This document shows positions 8,946 to 18,377 of a DNA stretch of 64,000 bases, piece after piece; position 1 is the stretch's first letter; the number at the start of each line of letters is the position of its first letter. This stretch comes from Microbulbifer agarilyticus (GTDB taxonomy: Bacteria; Pseudomonadota; Gammaproteobacteria; Pseudomonadales; Cellvibrionaceae). The position numbers and the translations under genes were made by a program. The notes beneath the pieces were generated by a model. The model did not search any database, was not told the origin of the DNA, and saw only the letters and a program-made list of their open reading frames with translations. The stretch is from NCBI RefSeq assembly GCF_019800665.1, contig NZ_JAHVKO010000001.1, positions 434,001 through 498,000 of the forward strand, given 5' to 3'.

Positions 8946-10379
8946 TTGTTTTTTGTCGATTCCTGCCAGCACTTCTTCCGCCCGCTTACCGGTAAGTACC
9001 GTGAGCAGGTGGTGGAGTGTCTGCGTCTGTTATACGAGCGCCTGTATACCGCCAAGGCGGATTACGGTGAATCCCTGAACCGCGAACAGATTCTGGAAAT
9101 CTTTTCGGAAGCGCTGACACGCGCCCCGCAGCTCGACAGCGACGGCGAGGGAGGTGTCGAATCCGAGGGGCGCTTCCGCGGCCTGCGCGAACAATCCATA
9201 TGGGTGCTGAATAGCCTGGTGGAGTTTGGCTGGCTGGAGAAGCTGGTGGACTCCGCTACACTCACCGTGTCTTACCCGTTCAGTCGTCGCGGACGCCTGT
9301 TTACGCAACCGCTGGTGGAACTCAACAGCACCCGCGTGCGTACCCGCCATCGCAACACCCGTAATACGCTTAACGCCTTGGATGCTTTTGCCAGCCGTGG
9401 TGAGATCTACGATCTGATCGATGCCTGGGAGTATTCCGAGCGAATCGTTGCCGACTTCACCGATATGATCGCTGAGCTTGAGGAGCGCAAGCGGGAGATG
9501 GTGCGTGAGGTCGAAGCACACATTCTGGTGCAGCAGGCGACCGACGAATTCTTTTCGTTTATGGAGAGCCGCTTCCAGCCAGATCTGGCGATCCGTCTTT
9601 CTGCGGATAGTGTGGAGAAACATCGCGATAGTATCAGCCGGGTAATCGGTCAGATACGCCGCAAAGACAGCGCACAAAAAGCGGAATGGGAACAGCGTTT
9701 GCGTCAGCAATTGCCCGAGCTCTTTGTCGAGGGGCAGTCGGTTTTGTGGTTGATGCTCGACACCATCGAAGATCGTATGCGTCGCGCCTGTGAAGTAAAG
9801 TTGCCGGCACTGCGCCAGGCCCTGCAAGGCTTTACCAAACGCGCAGAAATTATTATTCGCCAGCTCAGTTACCTGCAAAGCACCACCGAGGGTGCATTCA
9901 CGGATCTGTGTCAGGAACTGGGTACGAGCGACCGGCGGGATGCACTGCTCGCCAGCCTCGGCGATGATCTCGCCAGTTTCCAGTTACGCTTGTTCGATCC
10001 AAAACACACCCAATTGTGGCAGCGCAGCCGCCGTCAGCCGGTGAATACCTTGGTAGAGGATGAGGCGCCGATTGACGACGAAAGTCAGCGAGGCATCGTC
10101 CTGCAGCAGCTGCTGGATCAGGCATTCAATTTCAACAGCAGCGATCTCAAAACCTACTTGGCAAACGCTCTCGGTAGCGGGCAGCGGGTACACAGCCGCG
10201 ACCTTCCGCTATCCAACGCGCGTGACCTGCTAGCCATGAGTCATGCGCTGGAAGCTGCGGCCGTCTCGCAGGACGGCACCGGTCCCTTTGTGGAAGTGAC
10301 CTTTTCCGGTGAAACCGCGAGCAATGATTATTTCCAGTCTTTTGATGAATACACACTTGAGTTGAAAAACCGTGATTGA
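8946..10379 (+). CDS. mksF: MksF, kleisin-like subunit of the MksBEF condensin
   Basis: A 477-residue mostly helical protein, first of three overlapping or near-abutting genes with the order and sizes of the Pseudomonas mksF-mksE-mksB operon (kleisin, small accessory, SMC ATPase). The N-terminus HFFRPLTGKYREQVVECL is a likely winged-helix region. MksF would bridge the MksB heads and bind MksE in a chromosome-organising complex. The start is TTG 8946, with GGAAG seven bases upstream; an in-frame stop at 8928 leaves little room, and later starts would cut the conserved N-terminus. The stop overlaps mksE by 8 bases. Confidence 0.82.
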   Translation: MFFVDSCQHFFRPLTGKYREQVVECLRLLYERLYTAKADYGESLNREQILEIFSEALTRAPQLDSDGEGGVESEGRFRGLREQSIWVLNSLVEFGWLEKLVDSATLTVSYPFSRRGRLFTQPLVELNSTRVRTRHRNTRNTLNALDAFASRGEIYDLIDAWEYSERIVADFTDMIAELEERKREMVREVEAHILVQQATDEFFSFMESRFQPDLAIRLSADSVEKHRDSISRVIGQIRRKDSAQKAEWEQRLRQQLPELFVEGQSVLWLMLDTIEDRMRRACEVKLPALRQALQGFTKRAEIIIRQLSYLQSTTEGAFTDLCQELGTSDRRDALLASLGDDLASFQLRLFDPKHTQLWQRSRRQPVNTLVEDEAPIDDESQRGIVLQQLLDQAFNFNSSDLKTYLANALGSGQRVHSRDLPLSNARDLLAMSHALEAAAVSQDGTGPFVEVTFSGETASNDYFQSFDEYTLELKNRD

Positions 10380-11130
10380 ACAGGCTCTTGATGAGGCGTT
10401 GACGCAGTGCCGCCTGACCCGCAATGAATTTTCCGAGCTGCTGGTACGCCTGCTGGATTACGGTGTTATCTGCCGAGATGAAAGTAACGTTGAAACGCTA
10501 CTTTACGATCGCTTTCAGCGCTGCGAGCAGTTGATCCGCGATTGGATCGCACCTTTGGGCTTGCGTTTGCAGCACGACAGTCGTTTCCAGTTTATTCGTG
10601 TCTATCCGCCGGGTGCCGAAGTTCCCAGCATGCCCGATCAGGATGAGCCACACCATGGCGGTTTTCGCGCGCGTCTTTCGCAACAGGAAGTCGCGGCGAT
10701 TCTTGTGTTGCGTGTCGAGTACGACAAGTCGTTGCGGGAAGGGCAGGTTGATGACCAGGGTTGCGTTGCGCTGACCCTCGAAGCCCTCGAGCTTGGTTTG
10801 CGCAATTTGCTCAAAATGTCGCTGCCGGACAAGTTGGCAGAGCGCAAGCATCTGTTGAAGAAGTTGCGCCAGCTGCGCTTGATCCAGTTCAATGGGGACG
10901 ACAATGATGCCGGTGCGGAAGCTCTGCTGAGAGTGCGGCCCACTATTGCGCAGTTTGTGAGTGAAGCAGCACTGGCTCAACTACTGGAGAGTGAGCCCCC
11001 GGTTGTGGAATCAGCGGCGGAACCAGCTGCGGACGCGCAGGGGCCTGCTACACCTAAAGAGAGCAAGGAAGACATTCAGCGCATTACGCCTGCCAGTGAA
11101 GAGCACAGCCTCTTTGCTGATTCGCAATAA
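10372..11130 (+). CDS. mksE: MksE, accessory subunit of the MksBEF condensin (DUF4194-like)
   Basis: A 252-residue protein starting with GTG at 10372 inside the mksF stop (GTGATTGA), a translational-coupling arrangement. Residues 1-200 look like paired winged-helix domains (RNEFSELLVRLLDYGVI; FRARLSQQEVAAILVLRVEYDKS) as in MksE/JetB proteins. The last 60 residues are acidic, Ala/Pro-rich and probably disordered. It would bind MksF and regulate DNA loading by MksB. Assignment rests on position, size and fold pattern. Confidence 0.8.
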   Translation: MIEQALDEALTQCRLTRNEFSELLVRLLDYGVICRDESNVETLLYDRFQRCEQLIRDWIAPLGLRLQHDSRFQFIRVYPPGAEVPSMPDQDEPHHGGFRARLSQQEVAAILVLRVEYDKSLREGQVDDQGCVALTLEALELGLRNLLKMSLPDKLAERKHLLKKLRQLRLIQFNGDDNDAGAEALLRVRPTIAQFVSEAALAQLLESEPPVVESAAEPAADAQGPATPKESKEDIQRITPASEEHSLFADSQ

Positions 11131-11154
11131 TAAAATAGTGAGCGAACGAAACGC

Positions 11155-14100
11155 ATGTTTCTGAAAAAACTCATTCTGATCAACTGGGGCAATATCCCCC
11201 AGCTGGAATACGATTTCGGTCCGATCAACCTGTTTTCGGGGGGCAATGGCTCCGGTAAGACCACGGCCGCCGATGCCATACAGACGCTGATGACCGCCGC
11301 ACACGATACCCTGTTCACCTTCAACCCGGGGCAGGATGAGACCACCCAGCGCGGCCGCGGCGGCAAACAGGTGCGCACACTCGCATCCTATGTCCTTGGT
11401 TGTGACGACGGCAGCTACGCGCGGCTGCAACCCACCGATTGCTATATCGCGGGTAACTTCTTTCCAACCGAAGGTGAGGAGGGCGAGCCGTTTACCGCGA
11501 TTATGGCGATCCGCGCCCATTTGGATACCAGCTCCAAGCCCGCCCAGGCGCGTCAGGACAATTTGAAGTTCTTTGTCATCCCCGGCCAGCAGCTGGCGAT
11601 GGGCGACTTCATAAAAGAATACAAAGATGGCAAACACCTGCTGCCACTCGACAAATTTTACGGCGTAATCAGCAAGCAGTTCGGCAAGGTCGAACAGTAC
11701 GACAAAAAGAAAGCCTACCTGCGTCGCCTATACGGCGCTTTACGGGGCCGCAAAGATGCGGTTCCCGATCGGGAGGCCACTCATGCAGCGCGAACCTTCG
11801 CCAACTTTATGGCTTACAAGCCGGTAAAGAGCATCAACGACTTTGTCGCGCAGGAAGTATTGGAGAAACGCGATCTGGGCGATGCCATTCGCTCTGTGTC
11901 TGAGTTGATGAAAACCATTCATGGCATGGAGCAGGAAGCGCGGGAGATTGTCGATCGCGTGGGTGCGCTTGCGCGTATTGCCGAATCGGCGGATCTATAT
12001 ACCGAGCAGTGGCTGCAACTGCGGGTGCAGGAATATTTACAGGCCAAGCACCAGCAGCTTCGCGTACAGAAAACTTATCTGGAAGGCAAGAACCGGCAGA
12101 AGGAAACCCGGGCGGAGCTGGAGCGGACCGGCCAGGAAATTGTGCAGTCCGAGGCGCGCACCCGGCATCTGAGTGAACAGCTGGTTGCCATTCAGGCGCA
12201 GCGCCAGGGAATCTCTGCACTTCGCAGCAAGGATGAGTTGGACCAGAAGATTACTCAGGCGAACCGTATCCTGTCTTCTCTGGCATCACCACTTGCGGCC
12301 CAGCAGAAACTCTTCGCCTCGAATCAGACAGCGGCGGAAGAGTTGCTTTCTTTGCTGAGCACGACCTCAGTGTCGCTGGAGATACCAGCATTTAGCGATG
12401 GGGCGCTGGTGAAGTCACTGAAGGCAGTGGCCCGCGGTGAACCATTACCCAAGCTCGATGGCCTGCTCGGCAAAGACTGGATTGACCTGTCCGCGCAGGA
12501 GTCCCTGCGCGAAACCGTCGCCAAGTCTGAAGCCCAGCAGAATCGTTTCGTGCAGCAGATGACCGGTGCGGAGCCGGGCGAAGTCACTTTGCGCGACCAG
12601 GTGAATGACCTGGTATCCCGCGGTGAGCTGAAAGTGCAACAAATGCAGAAGCAGCTGCACGGCCAGGAATCCCGCATTCAGCACCTGCAGTCAAATCGGG
12701 TGCGCTATCCGCAATACGTAGAGCAGGCACTGGTGGCGATTCGCGAGCAGTGCCCGCAGGCTGAACCACAGGTGTTGTGCGACTTTGTCGAAGTCCTCGA
12801 CGAGCGCTGGCAGATGGCAATTGAGGGCTATCTGGGTGGTGCGCGCTTCTCGATTATTGTTGAGCCGGATTTCGAGGCGGATGCCATCCGTGTGGTGCGC
12901 AATATGCCCGGGCGCAGCAACCGCGCACGGGTTATCCAGGGGGATAAGGCGCGGCGGGATGCGGAGCGACTGGATGCGCAAAAGGGCTCCATTATTGAGT
13001 TGATGTCATTCAGCCACAAGACCGCGGAATATTACCTGCGTGCTTCCTACGGCAGTGTCCTGCAGGTGCGGGATGCGGCAGAGCTCAAGGGTACCCGTCG
13101 TGGCCTGACTTCCGAGGGACTGGCCAGCGGTAACTACAGCATGTGGCGCTGTGATATCGATGATAGTGATCTGGTATTCGGCCAGGGCGCACGTGCCCGG
13201 GCGTTGGCGGCACAAGAGCGCGCTTTGCAGCAGCTGTTGAAAGAAGCGGGCGTGATCAGCGAACAACAGCAACAGCTGCGAAAACTGTCCCAGGCTGTGC
13301 GTAGTTTGTCCAGCTTGTCGCTACTGGAATCGGTGGATAGTGCGCTGGATGCGCAGCGCCAAGGCCGCAATGCGGAGCAGGCCCTGTCGAACCTCGACCT
13401 GAATGACGGGGTAGAGCTGGAGCGGCAAGCCAACACCTTGCACGAACAGCTTGAGGCAGAGCGTCAGCAGGGGGCCAGCCTGCAGAAGCTGGCCGGTAAA
13501 CTGGAATCGAATCTGGACGGTATTGCGCGGCAACTGCAGGCGCTCTCGGCCCAGCTCGATCAACTCGATGAGGCTCTTACGGACTGCGAGGCTGCGGTGC
13601 AGCGCATTGCCCAGATCACCCCAGATTTCGATACCGATTCGGTGCTGCAGCAGGCGGATCAACAGGCTGCGCAGGCAGACGACGGCTTCGATTTTTCTCA
13701 AGATGTCGCGGAATGGCGTGGGTTACTGCAAAAATACAGTCACCAGTTATTGAAGGCAGTGATGGACTACAACGCAAGTTGTAGCACTGGCGACACCCTG
13801 TCGTTTGATCCGGATTTTGCCGCGGGCCATGACGAGTCGCAGTTCAAGCTGGTGTGTCAGCTGGTAGAGCAGGTGACGGCATTGCGCAATCGCCTCAAGA
13901 ACAACTTGCTGGTAGACCGCCACGAGCAATTGCAGGGGCTGAAGAAGTCGTTCAACACCACCTTCGTCACCCACCTCTGCCATGCGATTTATCAGTCGAT
14001 TAATGATGGCAAGCGGGTACTGGACGACCTCAACCTTGAACTTGAGCATCATCGCTTTGGTGCCGATCGCGAGCGCTTCCGCTTCGATTACCGCTGGGTG

Positions 14101-14793
14101 CCGGAATTCAAAGAGTATTGGGGCTTCTTCAAGGCGGTCATCGAACTGCCAAATCTCGGTGAAGAGCAGAGCCTGTTTGATGCCGATTTGTCACAGAAGC
14201 ACCAGCAGGTGCGCGACAAACTGTTGAATATGTTGCTGAGCGAGGACGAGCAGGTGGCGCGGCGCGAACTCGACCGCATGAGTGATTATCGCAACTATCG
14301 CAATTACGAGATCTACAAGGAGCCGCAGGGCAAGGAGCCTATCGCGCTGAGCCAGTACGGCACCGGTTCCGGCGGCCAGTTGGAAACCCCGGCCTATATT
14401 ATTCGTTCCGCCGCGGTTACCTCGGCCTTTCGCTTCAACGACGGTAATAGCCATTTGAAGATGGTGTTGGTGGACGAGGCCTTCTCGAAGATGGACGAAT
14501 CGCGCTCTCGCGAGGTCATTCGCTATCTGACAGAGACCTTGGGGCTGCAGCTGTTGTTTATTATGCCCAGTAGTAAGTCCGGTCCGTTTATGGACCTGAT
14601 TTCAAATCAATTCGTATTCAGCAAATGCCCGAGTCCCAAGCCCATTGGCGAGCTAAATACTCGGGTGTATGTCGATCGAAAAGTATGCAATCAGGAAAAG
14701 ATTGCCAAACTGTGGGCCAACCACCGGCATACGATACGCCAGCAAGCCAGTCTCGAGTTTTTGGACATGCTGGAAGAGCCGGTCACTGTTTGA
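11155..14793 (+). CDS. mksB: MksB, SMC-like ATPase of the MksBEF condensin
   Basis: A 1212-residue SMC-family protein. The Walker A GGNGSGKTT is at 29-37. Two long Gln/Glu/Arg-rich coiled coils (about 270-500 and 700-900) flank a hinge-like block around 520-650. The C-terminal head has the signature-like GTGSGGQ near 1069 and Walker B MVLVDEAFSKMDE near 1103-1114. It is shorter than MukB and matches MksB. The protein would dimerise through the hinge and compact DNA. It starts 24 bases after mksE. No mksG/jetD (the nuclease subunit of the Wadjet defence version) follows, which favours a chromosome-maintenance condensin. Confidence 0.88.
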   Translation: MFLKKLILINWGNIPQLEYDFGPINLFSGGNGSGKTTAADAIQTLMTAAHDTLFTFNPGQDETTQRGRGGKQVRTLASYVLGCDDGSYARLQPTDCYIAGNFFPTEGEEGEPFTAIMAIRAHLDTSSKPAQARQDNLKFFVIPGQQLAMGDFIKEYKDGKHLLPLDKFYGVISKQFGKVEQYDKKKAYLRRLYGALRGRKDAVPDREATHAARTFANFMAYKPVKSINDFVAQEVLEKRDLGDAIRSVSELMKTIHGMEQEAREIVDRVGALARIAESADLYTEQWLQLRVQEYLQAKHQQLRVQKTYLEGKNRQKETRAELERTGQEIVQSEARTRHLSEQLVAIQAQRQGISALRSKDELDQKITQANRILSSLASPLAAQQKLFASNQTAAEELLSLLSTTSVSLEIPAFSDGALVKSLKAVARGEPLPKLDGLLGKDWIDLSAQESLRETVAKSEAQQNRFVQQMTGAEPGEVTLRDQVNDLVSRGELKVQQMQKQLHGQESRIQHLQSNRVRYPQYVEQALVAIREQCPQAEPQVLCDFVEVLDERWQMAIEGYLGGARFSIIVEPDFEADAIRVVRNMPGRSNRARVIQGDKARRDAERLDAQKGSIIELMSFSHKTAEYYLRASYGSVLQVRDAAELKGTRRGLTSEGLASGNYSMWRCDIDDSDLVFGQGARARALAAQERALQQLLKEAGVISEQQQQLRKLSQAVRSLSSLSLLESVDSALDAQRQGRNAEQALSNLDLNDGVELERQANTLHEQLEAERQQGASLQKLAGKLESNLDGIARQLQALSAQLDQLDEALTDCEAAVQRIAQITPDFDTDSVLQQADQQAAQADDGFDFSQDVAEWRGLLQKYSHQLLKAVMDYNASCSTGDTLSFDPDFAAGHDESQFKLVCQLVEQVTALRNRLKNNLLVDRHEQLQGLKKSFNTTFVTHLCHAIYQSINDGKRVLDDLNLELEHHRFGADRERFRFDYRWVPEFKEYWGFFKAVIELPNLGEEQSLFDADLSQKHQQVRDKLLNMLLSEDEQVARRELDRMSDYRNYRNYEIYKEPQGKEPIALSQYGTGSGGQLETPAYIIRSAAVTSAFRFNDGNSHLKMVLVDEAFSKMDESRSREVIRYLTETLGLQLLFIMPSSKSGPFMDLISNQFVFSKCPSPKPIGELNTRVYVDRKVCNQEKIAKLWANHRHTIRQQASLEFLDMLEEPVTV

Positions 14794-14891
14794 ACTTGAT
14801 TTTTAGACGTCAGTTCACGGAACATACCCCCAATTCAGGTAGTATTTGTCCATTAGTTTGAACAATAAAGCTATGAGCAGGGGAGGCTTGT

Positions 14892-15338
14892 ATGCGTCAA
14901 TTTTCGATTTTGTTGGTCTTTGTGGTGGCCTTTGGTGGCGCCGCTGTGCTGTATGAACAGGAAAGTCGTAAAGTGAAAGGGGTTTTGTCCCAGATCACGG
15001 ATTTACAGGCCAAAGTGGGCGATATGCAGGCGGAGATCAAGCGCCTGAATGCCGAGCTTGAATCGGTAAAGCTGGCGGAGCGCCGCCGCCCAAATTTGAA
15101 TTCCGTCGCCAGCCGCGTACTCAAGAATGAGCCGGTCAAAACACGCCCAGTGGCGCAAGCAGACGCTGGCCAGCAAGATCGCGGCGTTTTTGCCGGCGAT
15201 GTAACGGCGAGCGCGCCGGCAATCCGTGGCCGGGGTGAGCCTGGCGACGATGGCGAGTGGGCCAAACCCACGGTTGATGCCGAAGTGTACGAAGCTCAGG
15301 CTGGCGACTCTGCACCAGTGGCAGACCCTTATCAGTAG
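14892..15338 (+). CDS. membrane-anchored coiled-coil protein of unknown function
   Basis: 148 residues: an N-terminal hydrophobic segment (residues 4-20), a heptad-like coil (about 25-65; VLSQITDLQAKVGDMQAEIKRL), then a low-complexity Ala/Pro/Gly/Asp-rich tail that is probably disordered. GGGGAGG lies seven bases before the ATG. Topology suggests a single-pass anchor with a periplasmic tail. It starts about 100 bases after mksB on the same strand. I do not recognise a family. Confidence 0.6.
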   Translation: MRQFSILLVFVVAFGGAAVLYEQESRKVKGVLSQITDLQAKVGDMQAEIKRLNAELESVKLAERRRPNLNSVASRVLKNEPVKTRPVAQADAGQQDRGVFAGDVTASAPAIRGRGEPGDDGEWAKPTVDAEVYEAQAGDSAPVADPYQ

Positions 15339-15439
15339 AAGGTGGTTACCAATAGCTGGCTAAACGATGGCGGTAGCAAGCAGACCGCTTTGCCAGCTTT
15401 ACAGGTGTCTTTATAATTATCCCTAGATTTTTCGTCCGA

Positions 15440-15466
15440 GCCCGCTGCCAAAGCGGGCTTTTGGTT
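15440..15466 (+). terminator. intrinsic terminator before msrC
   Basis: Seven-base arms GCCCGCT / AGCGGGC with a GCCAA loop are followed by TTTTGGTTTT. It probably ends the mksB-coiled-coil transcript. It lies 20 bases before the msrC start and downstream of a TATAAT at 15412-15417, so it could also sit in an msrC leader. Confidence 0.75.
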
Positions 15467-15486
15467 TTCTGAGCCTGGAATTCGCT

Positions 15487-15957
15487 ATGAGTGTTACCGC
15501 GTTTTATGAGTCTCTCTCTGCCCAGCTGGCTGGTCTGCTAACGGGCGAGCGCGATTGGCTGGCAAATACCGCTAATGCCAGCGCGCTACTCTTTCTCGAG
15601 ATGTCTGACATCAACTGGGCGGGCTTCTATTTCCTGCACGGTGACGAGCTGCGTCTCGGTCCTTTCCAGGGCAAGCCGGCTTGCACCCGTATCGCGGTTG
15701 GGGCGGGGGTGTGCGGTACCGCCGTCAAGACCGGCCAGTCGCAGCTGGTTGAAGACGTTCATGCCTTCCCCGGGCATATCGCTTGTGATGCGGTTTCGGC
15801 ATCCGAAATCGTTGTCCCCCTGTACAACGGCGAGCACTGTATTGGTGTGCTGGATATCGATAGCCCGTTGATTGCTCGCTTTACCGAGCAGGACCTGGCT
15901 GGGATTGAGGCATTTGCCCGCGTACTGCTTGAACACTCCGATTTGCCCGCGGCTTAA
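15487..15957 (+). CDS. msrC: GAF-domain free methionine-(R)-sulfoxide reductase
   Basis: A 156-residue single GAF domain. The three cysteines of the fRMsr family are present at 66, 76 and 100, with the same 10 and 24 residue spacing as E. coli Cys84/94/118; Cys100 lies in HIACDAVSASEIVVP and is the expected catalytic one. The enzyme reduces free Met-R-sulfoxide using thioredoxin. ATG 15487 follows GAGCCTGGAATTCGCT. A methyltransferase-like gene starts 17 bases downstream and may be cotranscribed. Confidence 0.92.
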   Translation: MSVTAFYESLSAQLAGLLTGERDWLANTANASALLFLEMSDINWAGFYFLHGDELRLGPFQGKPACTRIAVGAGVCGTAVKTGQSQLVEDVHAFPGHIACDAVSASEIVVPLYNGEHCIGVLDIDSPLIARFTEQDLAGIEAFARVLLEHSDLPAA

Positions 15958-15974
15958 AGGCCGGGCGCTCAGGG

Positions 15975-16727
15975 ATGGCGGTTATTTGGCAGCAGCAGCG
16001 CGATGGTAACCGCTATGAAGTGCGTACCCATGGTGCGACCGTGCGCCTCTACACCAATGGGGTGTTCCACACGCAATGGAACCCTCGTGACCCGCTAAAA
16101 GGTTCCCTATGGGAACTGCTACTTCTCCCGGCGTTTTTTCTGCCCCCTGAACAGGTAAAACGGGTGTTGCTACTGGGTGTGGGAGGTGGTGCCCTGATCC
16201 GGTTGCTGCAGACCTATTGCTCCCCAAACCAAATCCTCGGTGTGGATATTGATCCGGTGCACCTCTTCGTCGCGAAACGTTTTTTCGAGGTGGCCGGTGT
16301 CGAGCTGGTCTGCGCGGATGCCCGCACGGCGGTTTCTGAACTTGCTGCCGGTGATGGGGCGTCGTTTGACCTGGTAGTCGATGACCTGTTTGGGCATGTT
16401 GATGGCGAAGCTCAACGTGCAATCGCCGCTGATCCGGATTGGTGCAAGGCGATTCTCGCGCTTGTGGGGCCTGCGGGCATGGTGATCAGTAACTTTGGGT
16501 CTCGTCGCGAATTGCTGGACAGTGGCTGGCGAACGCCCACGATCAGAGCACAATTGGAGCCCGCAAGCGGGTGCTGGACCCTCGAACACCCGGATTATGA
16601 AAACTGTATTGGCGTTTTTAGCCGGATTCCCCTGGATCGCAAAGATCTCAAATTGCATGCTCCTGCGGCGCTAAATCCGGGCAATCCAGCACGTAAACTG
16701 GATGCTCGTATTCGCCCTCTTCGCTAA
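15975..16727 (+). CDS. spermidine synthase-like class I methyltransferase fold protein
   Basis: A 250-residue protein with the spermidine/spermine synthase Rossmann fold: VLLLGVGGGALIRLLQ as motif I, GVDIDP as the acidic ribose-binding motif II, and FDLVVDDLFG as the post-motif segment. It lacks the N-terminal beta-hairpin domain and the DxxD...Y polyamine site of true SpeE proteins, so an aminopropyltransferase role is unproven; many such proteins are annotated as spermidine synthase-like. It is cytoplasmic and immediately downstream of msrC. Confidence 0.7.
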   Translation: MAVIWQQQRDGNRYEVRTHGATVRLYTNGVFHTQWNPRDPLKGSLWELLLLPAFFLPPEQVKRVLLLGVGGGALIRLLQTYCSPNQILGVDIDPVHLFVAKRFFEVAGVELVCADARTAVSELAAGDGASFDLVVDDLFGHVDGEAQRAIAADPDWCKAILALVGPAGMVISNFGSRRELLDSGWRTPTIRAQLEPASGCWTLEHPDYENCIGVFSRIPLDRKDLKLHAPAALNPGNPARKLDARIRPLR

Positions 16728-16825
16728 GTCCGTTTTTCGCCAAATTAATGTGCGCATTGAGTTGGCGGGCTATTGATCCTTGAGTCTATACTGAATTTAG
16801 TCAGTTATTTTCCCGGGACCAATTG

Positions 16826-17281
16826 ATGCGCTACAAGACCTTGGAAGATGTGATTCAGGAGGGAAGGGAGTTCCACCAAAAATTGGGCCGCCAGTACGCG
16901 GAATTTGAATTACTTTCTGCCGATGAGCGGGCCAGTTTGCTGCTCGATCAACTCAAGCGACGCGAAGTTTCCATGAGCCATACGTTGGAAAACTTTCGCG
17001 ATGATGTGGGAGAGGGGGCTTTGCGCACCTGGGTGCAGTTTGCCCCAGAAGGACGTGAACCAGAGTTGCTGCAGCGATTGCGTAACATCGACATCTCTGA
17101 CGTTGAGGCCATTGGGCAGGTGGCGATGGATATCGAGATGTACCTTTCGGATCAGTATCGTGATTTGCTTTTGATCGCCGATACACCCACCGCGAAGCGA
17201 ACCTTAGAGCGTTTGCTAGAGCTCGAGCAGCTCGAAGAGCATACACTCTCTGTCAATCTATATAACTTGCGCGATTATTGA
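16826..17281 (+). CDS. helical protein of unknown function
   Basis: 151 residues, almost entirely predicted helix and rich in Glu and Leu, with no signal peptide or membrane segment. The pattern of long amphipathic helices (EFHQKLGRQYAEFELLSADERAS; IGQVAMDIEMYLSDQYRDLL) resembles a ferritin-like bundle, but I see no consistent metal-ligand set. ATG 16826 has GGGA about 10 bases upstream; a TTG one codon earlier is less likely. It converges on rsmC. Confidence 0.6.
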   Translation: MRYKTLEDVIQEGREFHQKLGRQYAEFELLSADERASLLLDQLKRREVSMSHTLENFRDDVGEGALRTWVQFAPEGREPELLQRLRNIDISDVEAIGQVAMDIEMYLSDQYRDLLLIADTPTAKRTLERLLELEQLEEHTLSVNLYNLRDY

Positions 17282-17329
17282 CCGGGCGTGTTTTGTTGGG
17301 GACGAGCGGAATGGCATCGGACGCTGACT

Positions 17330-18349
17330 CTATTTGGTCAGGCGAAATACGCAAAACCCTTTGGCTTTCTCCAGTAAAGTAACTTCGCGAAACAGTCCCT
17401 CGGTTTTGCGCGCGAGCGGAATAAATTCGTTTACCACGAAAAGGGCCGATCCACCGGATTTAAGCGTCCTCGCTGCGTCGGCAAGAAAACGATCTGTGAG
17501 ATCGCCTTCCACTTGAAAGCCCTGATGGAATGGTGGGTTGCAAATCACTATATCTACGCTGGTACTGGCGACTTGCGAGCCTGCATCGCCAGCAATCACC
17601 TCTCCCTTAATTCCGTGTAGATCAAAATTATTCTGGCACGCTAATAAGGCTGCGGCGTTGTTGTCCGTGGCAACAATATGCGTATCGGGTGCCAGCTGAG
17701 CTAGCTGAACGCTCAGGTAGCCAAAGCCGCAACCCAGGTCCAGCGCGTTGAATGGGGTCTTGGGTAATTGCTCGGAGAAGTGCCGGGCGAGCAGGGCGCT
17801 GCCCACATCAATTTTGTTCCAACCAAATAGTCCTGGTTTGCTGAACAGGCCATTGAGCGAATCCAGTTTGCGTAGAGCGCGATAGTCAGAATCGTCTAGG
17901 GCCACGCCTAGCGTCGCGTCGCGGTTCAGCTGGTTGTGGCTGGAATACTCTGTGCCATGCTTCTGCAGGCTTTTCCCACCGCCAAATTTCTGCGCGGCTT
18001 TTTGGGCGTAGGTTTTGATTCCGCTGTTCTTGCTGCCAATCAGGATCAGTTCGCCATTCTCTTGAAGGCGCTCGGCCGCAGTGTTGATCACATGGTGTAC
18101 CGCAGCCTTTTCCTTGGATACTGGGTACACGATGCGCGAGAACGTTTTTTCGATTGCTGGCAGATCAAAGTCTGAAAACAGTGCAGAAATGCAAATCTGC
18201 TCTGCTGCGTGAACGATATCCCAGCGATTGCTGAGCAGGGTGCCGCGAAATTGCAGCCCGGCTGTGAGCAGGGCTTTGCTATTTTCATCGGCGATCCACA
18301 GCGTGTCGTTATCACTGTTGCTTAGCAGTTGGGAAAGCAGGGTAGACAT
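17330..18349 (-). CDS. rsmC: 16S rRNA m2G1207 methyltransferase
   Basis: A 339-residue two-domain protein: an N-terminal degenerate methyltransferase-like domain (1-170) and a catalytic C-terminal class I fold with motif I LDLGCGFG (203-210) and the N6/N2-type NPPFHQG motif (271-277). This architecture is that of RsmC, which methylates G1207 of 16S rRNA in the 30S subunit. It is third in the minus-strand folD-rsuA-rsmC run, 28 bases after rsuA. The related RlmG is an alternative. Confidence 0.85.
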   Translation of the reverse strand: MSTLLSQLLSNSDNDTLWIADENSKALLTAGLQFRGTLLSNRWDIVHAAEQICISALFSDFDLPAIEKTFSRIVYPVSKEKAAVHHVINTAAERLQENGELILIGSKNSGIKTYAQKAAQKFGGGKSLQKHGTEYSSHNQLNRDATLGVALDDSDYRALRKLDSLNGLFSKPGLFGWNKIDVGSALLARHFSEQLPKTPFNALDLGCGFGYLSVQLAQLAPDTHIVATDNNAAALLACQNNFDLHGIKGEVIAGDAGSQVASTSVDIVICNPPFHQGFQVEGDLTDRFLADAARTLKSGGSALFVVNEFIPLARKTEGLFREVTLLEKAKGFCVFRLTK

Positions 18350-18377
18350 AGGCGAGCTTTGGTCTTTTCTAGCTGGG

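Noticed and set aside
8946-14793. Wadjet (JetABCD) anti-plasmid defence system
   Set aside because: The fourth gene, JetD/MksG, is absent downstream and upstream, so the three genes are better called chromosomal MksFEB.
15975-16727. True spermidine synthase (SpeE)
   Set aside because: The Rossmann motifs are present, but the N-terminal domain and the polyamine-binding acidic/Tyr residues are not, so only a fold-level call is made.
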